Origin: Globodera rostochiensis
Lineage: Eukaryota > Nematoda > Chromadorea > Rhabditida > Heteroderidae
DNA: 64,000 bases
Assembly (NCBI GenBank): GCA_018350325.1
Contig: JAEVLN010000024.1
Coordinates: forward strand, 775,248-839,247
Direction: 5' to 3'
Position 1 is the first letter of the stretch. Each line of letters starts with the position of its first letter. The notes under the pieces are model-generated. The model saw nothing but the letters and a program-made list of their open reading frames with translations, had not been told where the DNA came from and ran no database searches. This document shows positions 1 through 12,299 of the stretch, piece after piece. A program made the translations under genes and the position numbers.

Positions 1-4
1 GCAA

Positions 5-314
5 CAAAAATATTATTAATTAACAAATTAAGCATTTTTGTTGTAAAAAATTGGTAATATCTAAATCGGTTTGGCTTACAACCAAAATTTATTTGTATAG
101 TAGTTTTTTGTGCTTATAATCTTCATGTCGATCTTGTCGATTTCATTTTTTATATATATATTTTTTTAATTATCGCATTTTTCGCATGTTTATCTTTCTT
201 TCTGCTTTAGCCCATCTTTACGCATTTGTTTTAGGGTATATTTATAATATTCTTTAAATAGTTTTATGGATTTTAGCATTTATTTATTTTTGTTCTTTTC
301 AATTTAAGGAATAT
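5..314. repeat. Direct repeat A, copy 1
   Basis: This stretch is repeated at 558-890 in the same orientation, with small indels and substitutions. Shared landmarks are 'tggcttacaaccaaaattta', 'agtagttttttgtgcttata' and 'tgctttagcccatctttacg'. I see no coding content. The 230 bp between the copies belongs to another dispersed module. Confidence 0.85.
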
Positions 315-317
315 AAA

Positions 318-500
318 TGTCCGAGGCGGCTTATTTCCTCCTGCGACTTCCAGCGCTTATTGGTTTCGAATTTTAACCATACTTTGTATACTTACGTTAG
401 GGTATAAAGCCAATGTAATTTATCATGTTTATAATTCTGGTGGATAATGTACTAATAATAATTAATTTTAAATCGCATACCGGTTTATTGTACGGTATCG
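318..500. repeat. Dispersed module shared with 44392-44580
   Basis: The words 'agccaatgtaatttatcatg' and 'tttataattctggtgga' followed by 'ttaattttaaatcgcata' recur in order at 44392-44580. The first part, around 'ctcctgcgacttc', also recurs at 1775-1850. This is an old dispersed duplication with no supportable ORF. Confidence 0.75.
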
Positions 501-557
501 GACGCATACACAAAAAGTTGTTTGGGCAATGGCAGTCATTTATGCGGGCCAGGAAAT

Positions 558-890
558 ACAAAAATATTATTAATTAACAAAAACAACAGACGAAAACCAA
601 TTTAAGCATTTCTGTTGTAAAAAATTGTAATATCTAAATCGTTTTGGCTTACAACCAAAATTTATTTGGATAGTAGTTTTTTGTGCTTATAATCTTCATG
701 TAGATCTTTCGATTTCATTTTTTTTATATTATATATTTTTTTAAATTATCGCATTTTTCGCGTGTTTATTTTTCTTTCTGCTTTAGCCCATCTTTACGCA
801 TTTGTTTTAGGGTATATTTATAATATTATTTAAATATTTTATGGATTTTAGCATTTATTTATTTTTGTTCTTTACAATTTAAGGAATATT
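558..890. repeat. Direct repeat A, copy 2
   Basis: Second copy of the repeat at 5-314, same orientation. It gained about 15 bp near its start relative to copy 1. Both copies end at the same word, 'aatttaaggaatat'. Confidence 0.85.
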
Positions 891-2235
891 TTTTATCAAA
901 AGCAATTTTTATATTATTATATATTTATTAATTTTACATTATGTCACTTTTTCGCGTTAAAAATAAAAACTTTTATTTAAAGGGATTTATAAATTGATTC
1001 TAATAATTAAAGTTCACTTATTATTTAAAGTTATTTAAAAATTGCCGTCGTTAAATTTGACACGCCGTTGATAAACAATTCTTCGTACGATAAAACCGTT
1101 AAATTTGGGATGGAATTTTTTGATTAATATTTTACAAGAATTTAAATCTTTCATTCTACATATGAACATTTTATTTATCGATTAATTAGAATCGCTTTAC
1201 GTTTTAATCGTTTTTTATAATACTATGATTTTTTGATCTTTATAAAGACTTCTCCTATATAAAGAATAAAATAGTAAAACAATAATATAATTCATAATTG
1301 TATTTACTCAATATTTATTAATAATATTAAAATTTGTATTCGGTTAACTTAAGTTCCTTTAGGCGAACTTGTCTGGGAGTCTCAACATGATCACTTGGTT
1401 GTCACCTTGCCCGATCAGAGAGATGTGAGATTTGTGCTAGAAATATTATTAAATTTTTTTTTATTAATACATAATATTGAAAGATACTTTGAATATTTGA
1501 CCCATAATGAGAAAATTTTTGCATAAAAATTATTAAAATGTAAAACTGCAAATGATAATGAATTTGACTTTATTTTTGTATGTTTTACTTATTTATATTT
1601 TTTTATTGATAGTAAATATACAGATTTGTTTTGTTAATTCTTATTTCTAGCAAAGTTTATTTTTCCATAAAGGGCTTGCTTTTACAAAGCGGCTCCTCGT
1701 GTTGATTAGTTTTTCAATTGAAATTTGTTTTCATTTATTTTTAACGGAGGCGCAAATAGATCAGAAGAACACTAAATGGTCGCGGTGGTGATTATTCTCC
1801 CTCCTGCGACTTCAGCGCTTCGGTTTTAAACTTTAACCATACTCATTATCTTCTTAACTTTATTATCTGCAAATTTATTTAAATACTTATTTTTGAAATT
1901 AATTATATTGTCCACATCGTTAGTAGGGCAAGCACTTATTTAATTTAAGAAAATGTTGTTTTTTAATTTTTTAATATTTATATCTAAGGACCATGGACCT
2001 TTGGTGTTTCTTTTAATCCGTTTAATATTTTATAATCTTAAATCACATTTCTAAATATTTTGATTACACTGAACAAGAAAAAATATATTGTTTAACCCAT
2101 TACTTCCAGTAACATGTGATAAAAAACACTTTAAAATTATTGGCTCTTTAACATGGCAGAAATAAGATGAAGTGTCAAATCATTTCTGATTGCAAGGGCA
2201 TATATATATTAACTTATTATATTAATTAATTTTTT
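890..2235. other. AT-rich DNA, no gene seen
   Basis: I see no supportable gene here. The only island is at 1775-1850, a partial copy of the module at 318-500. A slightly GC-richer patch at 1365-1435 has no homology that I recognise. Confidence 0.6.
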
Positions 2236-2239
2236 TACA

Positions 2240-3195
2240 TACTTAAGTTAAATTAATATTATTTCAATCCGTTTATTTATTTTGATTGGAATTTCTTGTT
2301 ACGTGGTCTCCCATTTGGCAATTTGCTGGCGCCACCCCCGCAGTAACGGTATAATTCAAGTTCTGAAACTCTTTATTGATCCCAAGTGAGTTAAATTATT
2401 ATTGGTTATTTAGTCCATGTTAATTTAAAGTCTATTAAATTAAATTAATTTTTGAAATTATATTGCGTGAAATATATTCTCCACTTCAATGTTAACAAGA
2501 GCATCAATACTCCACAATTAACTCCATTAATATTTCTGTTTGTGCTATTAATTTGGTAATCACTTCAATGTATTTTGGTAATAATTATTTTATAATTTTA
2601 TGGGAATGATTTAAATAATCTTTCTCTTGCAATGGAAAGATTTACGATAATTTCTTCTTCCTCAGGGATTTTAACTCTTTTATATGAGGGACAGTCCGCT
2701 GGTTTGTGGCGTTATTAATTTTTTTAGCAATCGGTTATTAATTTTCTTAATTTAGCTGGGACGGCCTCCATTGAGTAATTAAACTTTTAAATGATTGCAA
2801 AAATTACTTTTCCCATAACAATTATGTAAATATGTTTAACGTTGTCATTTTTTAATTATATTTTGAGTAAAAAGGATTAATTATTTTAAAATTATTTTGT
2901 TGTGCTTGCTTTTGATTTTAGGTTTTTAATCTAGTAATCAAATTTATTAGATAATTTAAGATTATTTTTTAATAAGTTCATTTGGCATTGCTAGATTTTT
3001 AAATTTAATCATCTCAAATTATTTTTATTACAATGCGAGTTTACACCTTTGCTCCTTATTTAATTGATTTATCTGATTCACAGCATAGCGCCACATTTTC
3101 ACGCATATTCTGAATTATTTTTAAAACATAATTTTAAAGTCAATTAAAAAATTAATTAAGTATTTAAAAAATCCTGAAGCTTCCGCGTGAAAACC
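2240..3195. repeat. Collinear duplication block B, copy 1
   Basis: This block matches 45645-46535 in the same order and orientation. Shared anchors are 'gtataattcaagttctgaaa', 'attctccacttcaatgttaa', 'aatctttctcttgcaatgga', 'ttaacgttgtcatt' and 'ttccgcgtga'. Part of it also occurs at 44705-44960. The copies differ by numerous indels, and one carries a (GT)n insertion. No reading frame is preserved between them. Confidence 0.85.
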
Positions 3196-3199
3196 CACC

Positions 3200-3370
3200 T
3201 TTCATTGTATTTTTGTTTAAAATGATTTTTAAATTTTTTGATAAATTTTTTATTTCCTACTTTAGTTTATAAATATTTTTCCAAAAATTAATGGTCAACT
3301 CGGAGTAAACTTTTTGTATCATTGTATCTTTTAGATACCAAATCTTTATAATGCACTTGGATCCAATAAA
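3200..3370. repeat. Dispersed module shared with 38308-38470
   Basis: 'ctttcattgtatttttgttt' through 'ttgtatcttttaga' and 'caaatctttataat' recur in order at 38308-38470. The second copy is not attached to the rest of block B, so this junction marks a rearrangement. Confidence 0.75.
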
Positions 3371-6300
3371 TTTCTAACAAAATTTGCTGAAATAAAAACA
3401 GAATTTTTGATAAAAGAATTTTGTTTTTCTCATTAACTAAAAAAATTAGATTTGTTAAAGAATCAGAGATTCATTTAAAATTTTAATCATTTTATAAAAA
3501 TACTATCCCGCTAGTTTAATACGTGTAATTCGACTTGAGTCGAATTGCGATGTTTATAAGGCAAGTTTTTACAAAAATCACAAATTAACTTAATGAAATT
3601 GAATTTTTTGCTGTTATTTGACCTTTATAATTTGTATTTATCTTTTTGTATAACTTGTTCATGCTTACATTTTTAACATTTTTACAGATTATTCTTTTAA
3701 GATCTTATAATAATTTGGAAATTTGTGCTCAATTGACTCTTTTTATGTAAAATTTAATACATTTAATAAATTATTTACCGGAAACCAGGATGTATCAGTC
3801 GTTACATTTACATGTTCGCTTATCACGTTAAATATTTGGTTTAGTTTATATTACAAGTAGCGGAGTAATTTAGGCATAAACTTAAACTTCAATCGATTCT
3901 TAAAAAAGTTAGAACGTTTTTCATTAAAATATTTGTATTTATTTTAATTGAAACAATTAAAAGCAATAAGATTATTTATTTTATTTTTAATTGTTGAATC
4001 GACCGACACATGTTGGATGTTCCAGCACATAACGTTTCCATTACATAGTTTTCTTTTATGTTTGGCATTAATTTTCTGAGTACAAAAATCGTCTGTTGCT
4101 TTGAGGTTTGATATTTTATATTAAAAAATAATTATCGTTTTTAAAGTTGTATCCATTTAATTAAGAACAATAATTTGTTATTTTATTCCCGCATTACCCG
4201 CTCGCTGATGATGTCATTTCGCACAAAATCCTTTTGTAAATTTTCTTTAATTATAACATTTGTTGGGTATGTTTAACTTTATGCATCATTCATTTTTATT
4301 GATTATTCTTGTCATTGTTGTTTAAATTTTTTTAATATTTCAATATTTTATCTCTGCATAGGAATTTTTTTTTTTGAGTTTTCTTGTTTAATTAATAATT
4401 ATGGATTTCATAAATCGTGTTTTACTCACCCTTTTGCCTTTACGCTGCTTTTTGTTGTAACGCTTTGTTTGGAATGGGATTGTTTTTTAAGGAATCAAAT
4501 GCTATCTCACTACTAGTTGCATACTACTAAAATAGTTTTCATTTTTGGCTGAAAAAACTTATTTTGTTTTTTTATTTTGTTTTCATTTGTGTCGAATTTT
4601 GTCTTTTAATTCTTATATAATTTATTGCAAAAAAATATCACAAAATACAGTAATGTTAATTATTTCTAAATTTCTTTTATAAAATGAAGATTGCTTGGCA
4701 ATAAAATTAAATTTAATTTTGTATGTAGTTTATTATTATTTTCCCAGTGGGACTGTATTGAAGACTGATGCTGTTTACAATGAGGATAAATCAACATTGA
4801 TTTCTAGTTTTATTATATTTTTTATATAACCTTTATCAGCAAATTTTGCTTGCTCTTCATATCTCTATATTAGTATGATATTTTGGGTCCTTCCATGGCT
4901 TTTTTCAAGCTGTGCGCGGTCTTTTAACTTTAAGCACTTTTTAATATTGATATGTTTTTAATAATTTTAAAAAGCAAATAGCTTACCAACTAATTTAGTA
5001 ATTAAATTTATTTAGTTAAATTCTTGATTTCTTTTGAATATTTTAGATTGAATAATATTATTAAAAAAAATTAAATCTTCCGAATACTCGGGAATTTTTT
5101 GTGCAAACCGTATGATGTGAATTAGCGTAAAGTGCTTGTATTGACTCATTATAGATTTTATTATTTATTACTTTTAAATGGTTTATTTAAAAGGAATATC
5201 AAACAAATTTGTTAAGATTAAATGTTTTACATTATTTTATAATTAGATCATAATTTAAACACGGTAACATTGCAATTTATTTTAAAATGTTCTTCAGCAG
5301 AAAACTATAACAAATCTATGTATTTATTTATTTTAATCAACATATAAGAATTTAAAAGATATTTTTGCATAAATAATCTTGATATTTTGCAGCCATTGTT
5401 ATGAGCATCCCAATTCACAAGATTTTTAGTACTTCAATTTTTAATTTTTGGGTTTTGATGAAATGAATTTTAATTTTGCGTTTTGTGGTTAATTATTCAA
5501 TATAATTATCTGGCGACTTTCAAAGCGGTTAAATACACTTGTAAATTTCTTTTATGTTTATTACGGCACACACTGAGCTTTTTAAGAATTCTTTCTGTTC
5601 GCCCCCGAAATGTGTCTTTTTTTTGAACAAATGATGCTATAGTAAACAATTTTTTATTTTTAACGACCACCATTTTGCTATGTATGCTTGCTCGTTTTCA
5701 TATCATAAATAAGTATTTTCCGTCGTTAGATATTATACAATGTAATTAAAAAACTAATTATAATTAAATTTTTTAAATTTTTTTTCTGTTGTATTCATTT
5801 TCAATTTAGACTTACACACTTCGCAGCATTTTGCACCATAATAGTTCGTTATATTTGCTTATACAGAACAGGCTTATTTGTTAGTGTCATTTATTGGTAA
5901 GCATTGATTAGTTATTAACCTATAAATTTAGAAAAATATTTGAGTTTAAAATTTTTGTTTAACTTACACAAAATGTTCTTTTATTTTTTAATATTATTGT
6001 AGTTGAATATGCACGGCTTATGGCGTGTGTTTTATAAATTTGTAAATCTAATAAATTATTTAAAACATTTTTGAATCCTGTCGTTATTTTAGGCTTAAGT
6101 TATATCGTGACTCTGACGCGCCATCTCCCTCGTGTTCTCCGCGTCGCGCTTTGCTTACCTAGTTTGAGTTTTTGCTAAGTGCCAGCTTTTTAATTGCATT
6201 TTATGGTTTAAAATTTGAAAAGATTATTACGTTTGATAGTTAAGATTTATTGAATAATGAAATGTATTAAGTTAAATCATTGTCAACAAATCTTTCAATC

Positions 6301-6840
6301 ATTCTGAACTTAATTTGACTAGTTAAAATAACATCCAAAAATTTAAATTAAATTCGCTTTCAAAATTGATAAAAAAATGTTATTGTAATTATATACATAT
6401 TTTAATCGCAATTATTTATGGTTGATTATTGATATTTTATTGCATTAAAAACCAATGATGTTGGCTTTATAACTGTTGAATCGCAGAGTCGGTCTCTGGC
6501 GAAATAAGACATAACCCAAATGGTAATTTTGGTGTTCTTCTCGATTTTTGTGTTTGTTGTCCTTTGTGATGTCGAAATATTGCAAAAATGTTTATTGTTT
6601 ATATCTATTTTAACTATTACATTTTGTTTGTGAGTTTATTATTGGTTTTATATAATTGTTCACGATGCCTCTCCACGGTGTCATAATTGGATATTGCATA
6701 ATGTGTTGCATGCTTTTTTGCAAAATATTCTTATTTAAGTTTACTAAAAGCACTTGTAATTTCTGAATTTAATCCAAAAGAAAGTTTTTAAAATTAACAT
6801 TACGATTGATTTTTTTTCCCTCTTGTTTTAGTTTAATTGG
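3370..6840. other. AT-rich DNA, no gene seen
   Basis: Low-complexity A/T-rich DNA with long T runs and no recognisable gene. GC-richer specks occur at 3990-4060, 4190-4225 and 6100-6165. The last reads open on more than one strand, but nothing in it resembles a family I know, and I find no duplicate elsewhere in the window. Confidence 0.6.
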
Positions 6841-7107
6841 AGAAATGTTTAAAAAAACTCTTTTAAATTTGAAGGTGTTATTATTCATATTTAATGGATT
6901 CCGTTTCTTATTAATTATTTTATTTACTACCGAATTCTATTAAACAACTATTAGGTTTTTTGTAATGAATGCTTTGTTTACTTTAAAGTATTTCAGTCGA
7001 ATATTCAGAGCATCATTATTTAATAATTTTATTTTAATCAAGATATAAAAATAGATACTTTTTCTGCGGGTGGTCCTGGAGGACAACATGTCAATAAAAC
7101 AGAATCT
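6841..7107 (+). pseudogene. Class-I release factor (RF1-like) fragment with GGQ motif
   Basis: Codons 7042-7107 read [18 protein letters not shown] followed by KTES. This is the catalytic loop of class-I peptide-chain release factors: the GGQ tripeptide that triggers peptidyl-tRNA hydrolysis, preceded by the D-(L/I)-x-I-D-T-F lead-in of RF1. A mitochondrial (or organelle-type) RF1 is the likeliest source in a eukaryote. In the same frame, 6862-6903 reads KFEGVIIHIQWIP, comparable to the K-Y-E-x-G-x-H-R-V-Q-R-V-P stretch that precedes the loop, but its Q is written TAA. Two more TAA codons lie at 7021-7026, and the text between the two motifs does not match the family. After KTES the frame loses similarity and no GT donor is evident. 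It is therefore a decayed copy, an exon with unclear edges, or a gene piece in a genome that reads TAA as Gln. The GGQ identification is firm; the state of the gene is not. Confidence 0.75.
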
Positions 7108-7214
7108 AATAAATCTACTTCATTTTGTTTTTCTGTGTTTAAATTCATAACTAACAACAATTTTAATTTATAAAATGAAACTTAATTAAATATATCTTAA
7201 ACTAAAACTTTATA

Positions 7215-8290
7215 ATTTATATATTACCGTATACTGCACCAGAACTATATATAAAAAAATTAAATCAATCGTCTAAGTTAACGCATAAATATTATTTAAA
7301 CATTAAATAAACAAAAGTTACAAAAATAGAATTAATTAACAAAAAATCAGACGAAAACCTATTATTTTTACTCAGCTTGCTGCTTGTTCCTTGAGCAAAG
7401 TGCACTGACTTAAAATAACATCCGCAGAAATCTTCCAATTTCGAAAAGTTTTATATTTTATGAATTTGGTTTAAAAAGTTTATAATTCTTGACTCCTAAA
7501 TAATTATTGTTTCATCGTGATTTTAAATTTCAATGAATTTTTCAATATATCTATTGAAGATGCCACATCCTTCGCGCGACTCAACTTTTTTCGTCTAGGT
7601 TTGTAAATTTATTTTTAATTTCAATAAAAATATTATTTATAAATTAATTTTTCACGAGTTGCATCGGAATTCTTGAATAGAAAGTAATACTGAGTTTGTC
7701 ATTATCAATTACCTTAAGCTGGCACAGATATCGCACTAAAGAGTGATAAAATAAAGCATTTAATGTTTAATTTTTAAATTTAGGATCCTGGAGTTTTGAT
7801 TAATTATTCATTCAAGTTGTTTTAATAAATTTACTTTTTAAGTAATTTAAGAATTATTTCAACAAACATTAATTTGCGGAACGAATAGATTGTGCCATTT
7901 TAAAATAAAATTAGTTTTGTTTTCATGTTATATCAATTATTTTGTATAAGTCTATTCTCGTTTTTAGTAGCGTGTCAAATTTTTTTTTTGAAAATCTTGT
8001 CGTGAAGAAGACCTTCTTTACATATATGACAACAGTTTTGTTCTTTCTTCGTAAATTTATTATTAACAACATTATTAGCAACCATTTGCTTTTTAGCATT
8101 CGTTAAAAACAAATTTTTATATTAAAGTACTATTTTTATATTTATTTTAGCAATTATTTTGTTATTTTATAATATTTTGTACTCTTCTGTGTGGCTCCAG
8201 CAAAATTACATTCAAAAAAGTTTACGGACGTTATGTTATTTTTGAGCACATTTTTGGTCGGTATGACTAGTGCACGATAATGTAGTGGAC
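7215..8290. repeat. Collinear duplication block C, copy 1
   Basis: Matches 46745-47580 in order. Anchors are 'gagcaaagtgcactgactta', 'cacgagttgcatcggaattc', 'gatatcgcactaaagagtga', 'atatgacaacagttttgttc' and 'tggctccagcaaaattac'. The release-factor fragment just upstream (7042-7107) is not present in the second copy. Several short frames are open, but none is kept between copies. Confidence 0.85.
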
Positions 8291-8440
8291 AAATGTTCGG
8301 TGTCTTTGAACTTTAATATTTTTAAATATTTTTATTAATAAAGAAGTAACTCCTCGATAGAGCAATCTTAATGCTTATTGTAGTTTATTATTAATTAATA
8401 TATTCAATCAATTATTCTTAAAATTATTGTTAATTCTTTG
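8195..8440. repeat. Local near-identical repeat, copy 1 (pair 9768-10010)
   Basis: From 'tggctccagcaaaattacat' through 'taaagaagtaactcctcgat' to 'gcttattgtagtttattatt', this is nearly identical to 9768-10010, about 1.57 kb away. It is much better preserved than the surrounding block C match, so this local duplication is younger than the 40-kb-scale one. Confidence 0.9.
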
Positions 8441-8624
8441 GAAGTTTTATAATCTGATAGTTGTCCGGTTCAAAAGCGTTCGGCTCATTCATAATCGGCT
8501 TGCGAGTTATAATTAACAATTTAGGATTTTGTATTTAATATCTTTCAGTTTAATTAGTCTAATAAACGTTTTTGCTTTAGTCTTATTTATTTCATTATCT
8601 GTTGCTTTAAAACCGAGATAAAAA

Positions 8625-8722
8625 ATATTAATTTTGCATAGCTCTCGTCGTTCTCCGGTTCTTAACGTGAAGATTGAGGGATCTATGTGCAAGGTTGTTG
8701 GAGGCGGATTTTTCTTTTAAAA
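8625..8722 (+). other. GC-richer island, possible exon fragment
   Basis: The frame SSRRSPVLNVKIEGSMCK is open here. It is preceded by 'ttgcatag' (a possible AG acceptor) and followed by 'aaggttgttgg' (a possible GT donor after AAG). I recognise no family, and there is no second copy in the window. Islands of this size are often open in several frames, so this is a weak call. Confidence 0.25.
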
Positions 8723-8819
8723 TTTTGGTTTCATACCGATTTAAATCTTTAAACATAGGCAAAATTCGACAAATTTTGCGTTTTACGACGATTTAAATAT
8801 TTGCAAAATTTTTAAATCT

Positions 8820-8965
8820 AAATTTAAAAGATTTTAGTTAGATGAGAGTAGGTTATTCTTAATTTGAAATATTAAAATTATATATTTAAATTAATAATTT
8901 TAAGAGGTTTTTTTCAATATGTTTTTAAGGTTTTCAAACGTTTGTTTTTTGTTCTTTTTATTTAG
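8820..8965. repeat. Duplication block, pair of 47583-47735
   Basis: 'gatgagagtaggttattctt', 'ttaagaggtttttttcaata' and 'tcaaacgtttgttttttgtt' recur in order at 47583-47735. In the other copy this piece directly follows the block C match. Here the two are separated by about 500 bp that the other copy lacks. Confidence 0.85.
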
Positions 8966-9765
8966 TTATTTTCAGTTATTACAAATTTATTTGGTATTTC
9001 CACGACAATTTTTTTTAAATTGATTCGTGCCTTTTACTAACTGTGAATAAACTTTTTTGTTAATTTAATTATAAATTTTTTTAAAAAAATAGAGTCTTCA
9101 AAAAAATATTTATGTTAAAACAAGCCTCTTTTTTTACGAATATGGGATTTTGTTGCTTTAATACATTTTAGGCGTGAAGTTTAGAGTTCTATTTCTTCTT
9201 TTAATTTTTTAATAAGCAGAATTTATTATTTTTACGATTTGCTGGCATCACACAAATTAATAAATGTATTTTTGGGTTAGTATAATATTTTATAATATTA
9301 TATAATTGAATTTTAAATTTCTAAACACTATTTCTTACACCAAACATTATTTGTTCTTTTTTTTGATAAATACAAAATCATTTATTGCTTGCTAACTTTA
9401 GCTATTAAGTATGAAATATATAACATTTTTTAAACATGCTTTTTGTATTCATTTTTAAGATAAAAATTAAAAACCCATTCCGCCGCAATCGCGGAAACTT
9501 TACAATTGATAAATAAAAAATCAACATCAATATGCCGCGAGGTTGCTTAACAGGGTCGGATGATCCTGCTTTGTTCACTGGAACATTTTATTCCAGAATT
9601 TGTATTATCAGATGCTGTTTGTAAAGGTTATTAATGGACAGATGACCGGCTTAGATGCGGGTCCGTTGTTGGTTTTTTAGGGTCGTGGCACCAAATGTTT
9701 TTCTTAGACTAGGTATATTATTTAATGTTTTATTTAATTTTATGATTAATTGCGATAAATTAATT
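8965..9765. other. AT-rich DNA with one GC-richer patch, no gene seen
   Basis: Mostly T-rich sequence. The patch at 9480-9690 is richer in GC and contains an ATG-led frame at about 9532 (PRGCLTGSDDPALFTG). It is followed by further short open frames on both strands. No family is recognisable and no duplicate was seen. Confidence 0.4.
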
Positions 9766-9767
9766 TT

Positions 9768-10010
9768 TAAGTTTGGCTCCAGCAAAATTACATTCAAAAA
9801 AGTTTACGGACGTTATGTTATTTTTGAGCACATTTTTGGTCGGTATGACTAGTGCACGATAATGTAGTGGACGAATGTTCGGTGTCTTTGAACTTTAATA
9901 TTTTTAAATATTTCTATTAATAAAGAAGTAACTCCTCGATAGAGCAATCTTAATGCTTATTGTAGTTTATTATTAATTTAATATATTCAATTAATTCTTC
10001 TTAAAATTTT
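9768..10010. repeat. Local near-identical repeat, copy 2 (pair 8195-8440)
   Basis: Second copy of the 245-bp repeat at 8195-8440. It differs by a few substitutions and one or two indels. Confidence 0.9.
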
Positions 10011-10987
10011 TGTTGAATTATTAATTGTTTGCGCCTTATTTGACATTTTTATTTATGGTAAAATTACTATTAAATTGCATTAAAAACAATTTGTTTTTTT
10101 TGACTGTTGGAAAAATTTATTTTTAGTTCTTTAGGTATTCCAATTTATTAAAAACCATTTGGTGTTTAAAACATTTCATATTTGCTAATTTACTAGGGGT
10201 TGTTGATAGCCTTGCTGTTTAATTTGCCTTCCTGTACTTCATTAGATGACCCGCTGCTACCCATTGGCAACAGCAATAAGTTAAAAATATTATGTGGGCT
10301 TACATATGATATTTTGCGCGAGCAAATTTACGAGCTTCTTTTCCCGAGCTTTTTTTATTCATTAATTTGTAATTATTTTATATTTGCTTTTGGAGAAATT
10401 TTCTAATTAATTGTTTGAATAATTTTGTTAGAAAATGCCTAAAAACACAAAAAATCACCCCAAATCACCTAAAGGTGAGCAAATTTGGGTGAATAATTGA
10501 AAAATATGCTTTTTAGAATTTACGACTGCAATTGTTTGTGTTGATTTTTTGATAGAAATTTTTATTTGGTCTCTTAATTTGTGATTTTGTGTTTAACTGT
10601 TTATGATGTTTTAATAAGATACCTTTTATTTATATTTTTTTATAAATAGATTTTACTTTTATATATATATATATATTTAAATAATTAGGAACTAGAATAT
10701 AAATAAATTTTTTCCATTACTGTATTAATTTATTTGCTAAAATTTAGAATTTCTATACTTTTTATATAAGATTTCTTCTATTCTTCACTAAAGAGTTTGA
10801 ATAAGAGAATTTAATTTTCAGTTTCATGCAATGAGTTTATATTGGAGGATTATTTCTATGTTTTTGCTACAATTATATTAGCATTTTAAAAGTTATTTTT
10901 CTGGTTGCAAAGGTAGATTATTATTTGTTTATAAATCAAATTATTAAAAATAATTAATATTTGAAAGATTGTTTTTTTATCCGATTG

Positions 10988-11098
10988 TTTCTACCGTCCT
11001 TTACAGCCTTGCCCGTGTATTCGCCTCATTTTGAAAAAGGCTTCAGTGTCGCTTGCTTCAACAGAAATCTTTGGCGCAGTTTTTAATGATTTGTTTTA
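10988..11098 (-). pseudogene. Conserved island, possible exon relic (pair 48410-48530)
   Basis: On the - strand both copies read TAP(K/T)ISVEASDTEAFFKM followed by (R/W)RIHGQGCKGR. This copy then meets a TAG, where the other has TTG and stays open for about 20 more codons. The + strand of the other copy is also open (TALPVYSPHFEKGFSVACF). Base differences between copies fall in all codon positions, so neither frame is clearly selected. I do not recognise a family. It is a shared, GC-richer relic whose coding strand is uncertain. Confidence 0.3.
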
Positions 11099-11813
11099 AC
11101 ATCATCATACACCGTTTCTTGGGTATAAATGGATGTAGATTAGTATATTTTGAAAAATTTTGTTTGTTTAGTTTCTTTTAAAAAAATAATGCTTTATTTC
11201 ACTTTTAACAATTATTACATATTTATTGAAAGCCCCCTTATCTTATGGCGTTCTCTGGGCATGCTTCTTTTTTTTATTTTTTTTTAAATATAATTATGAA
11301 TGAAGGATAACTTTTATTTTTACACTACAACCAGTTTTTTACGGGTACATTCATCACAGATCAAATTTTACTTTCCATTAACCTTTAAAGAAAAATCTTT
11401 TTTTAATATTGAATCCTTTTTGTATTAATAAAGATTTTACATTGATTTATTTCTTTTACTAGTTTATCTTTCGTTAACAAACGTTAAATTTCATATTTTT
11501 AAATAATACTTTTAAAATTTGTATTTTTTAAGTGTTATTTTTTTAAATTAAATATTTTCTTAAAATAAATTAATATTACTTGCTGAATAACAAAGATTGC
11601 TAATTGAATTCTGTCTCTGTTGTATAAAAGTTAATTTTAAATCAATAATTTTTTGTTATTTTAATTTCAAAATTAAATAATTCTTTTTTTTTAATAATAT
11701 ACTTAATTATGAAATCTAGATTTTAATTTATTATTCTTTAACCAATTTATAGTATGAGCTTTATTTTTCTTGAGGTAACAGTTGTTGTCGAAAATCGTCA
11801 CTTGTGACAATAA

Positions 11814-11975
11814 CAGTGCCATGAATATGAGAAGGCGCTCCTCAACAAACAGTACGAGGCGTTCTCATTACAAACTTTTGGGGAGACAACTTTTGAACGC
11901 ATGAAGATGATAATAATTGACGGGATAAAACCAACTGAGTTAATCACCGCTTTTACCCCTCAAAAAATGGACTGA
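11814..11975 (+). pseudogene. Open island of 53 codons, decayed in its second copy
   Basis: The frame runs CHEYEKALLNKQYEAF, then SLQTFGETTFERMK, to IKPTELITAFTPQKMD and a TGA. It is preceded by 'acaataacag', a possible acceptor, with TGA and TAA just upstream in frame. The counterpart at 49455-49610 keeps the same text (NKQYEAFSLQTFGETSFERM) but has a frame change before it and a TAG after ERM. That pattern is what a decaying exon pair would show. No family is recognised. Confidence 0.4.
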
Positions 11976-12215
11976 TTGAGGATGTTGGGCAAAATAATTT
12001 GTTATTTTATTTCTTATAGAATATACCTTTTGGGTTTATTTTATATTTATCTATTGATGTATGCCTTGAGTATTAGTATTGCGCGGGCTTTTTTAATTTT
12101 CGTTTTATTGACCCAATTTAGTTTGGTATCATTTTTGTTATTATTTTTTTATAAATTTTAAAATGTATTTTTATCTTTAAATAAATTGGCAGAATGTTGG
12201 TTTTGGGTCACAATT

Positions 12216-12299
12216 ATGTCGCGTAAGCCTTTAGGTTCTTCTGAATGAAATTTTATTTTGTTTGCACCATTAGGATTTTGTGCTCCGCTTGCAAATCGA
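12216..12299 (+). pseudogene. Short ATG-led frame with in-frame TGA and a GTAAGA donor
   Basis: ATG opens MSRKPLGSSE, then a TGA, then the same frame continues NFILFAPLGFCAPLANR up to a clean GTAAGA donor at 12300. Either this is a broken first exon, or only the last 27 bases after 'gcaccattag' form a tiny exon. The region is missing from the second copy of the block. No family is recognised. Confidence 0.25.
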
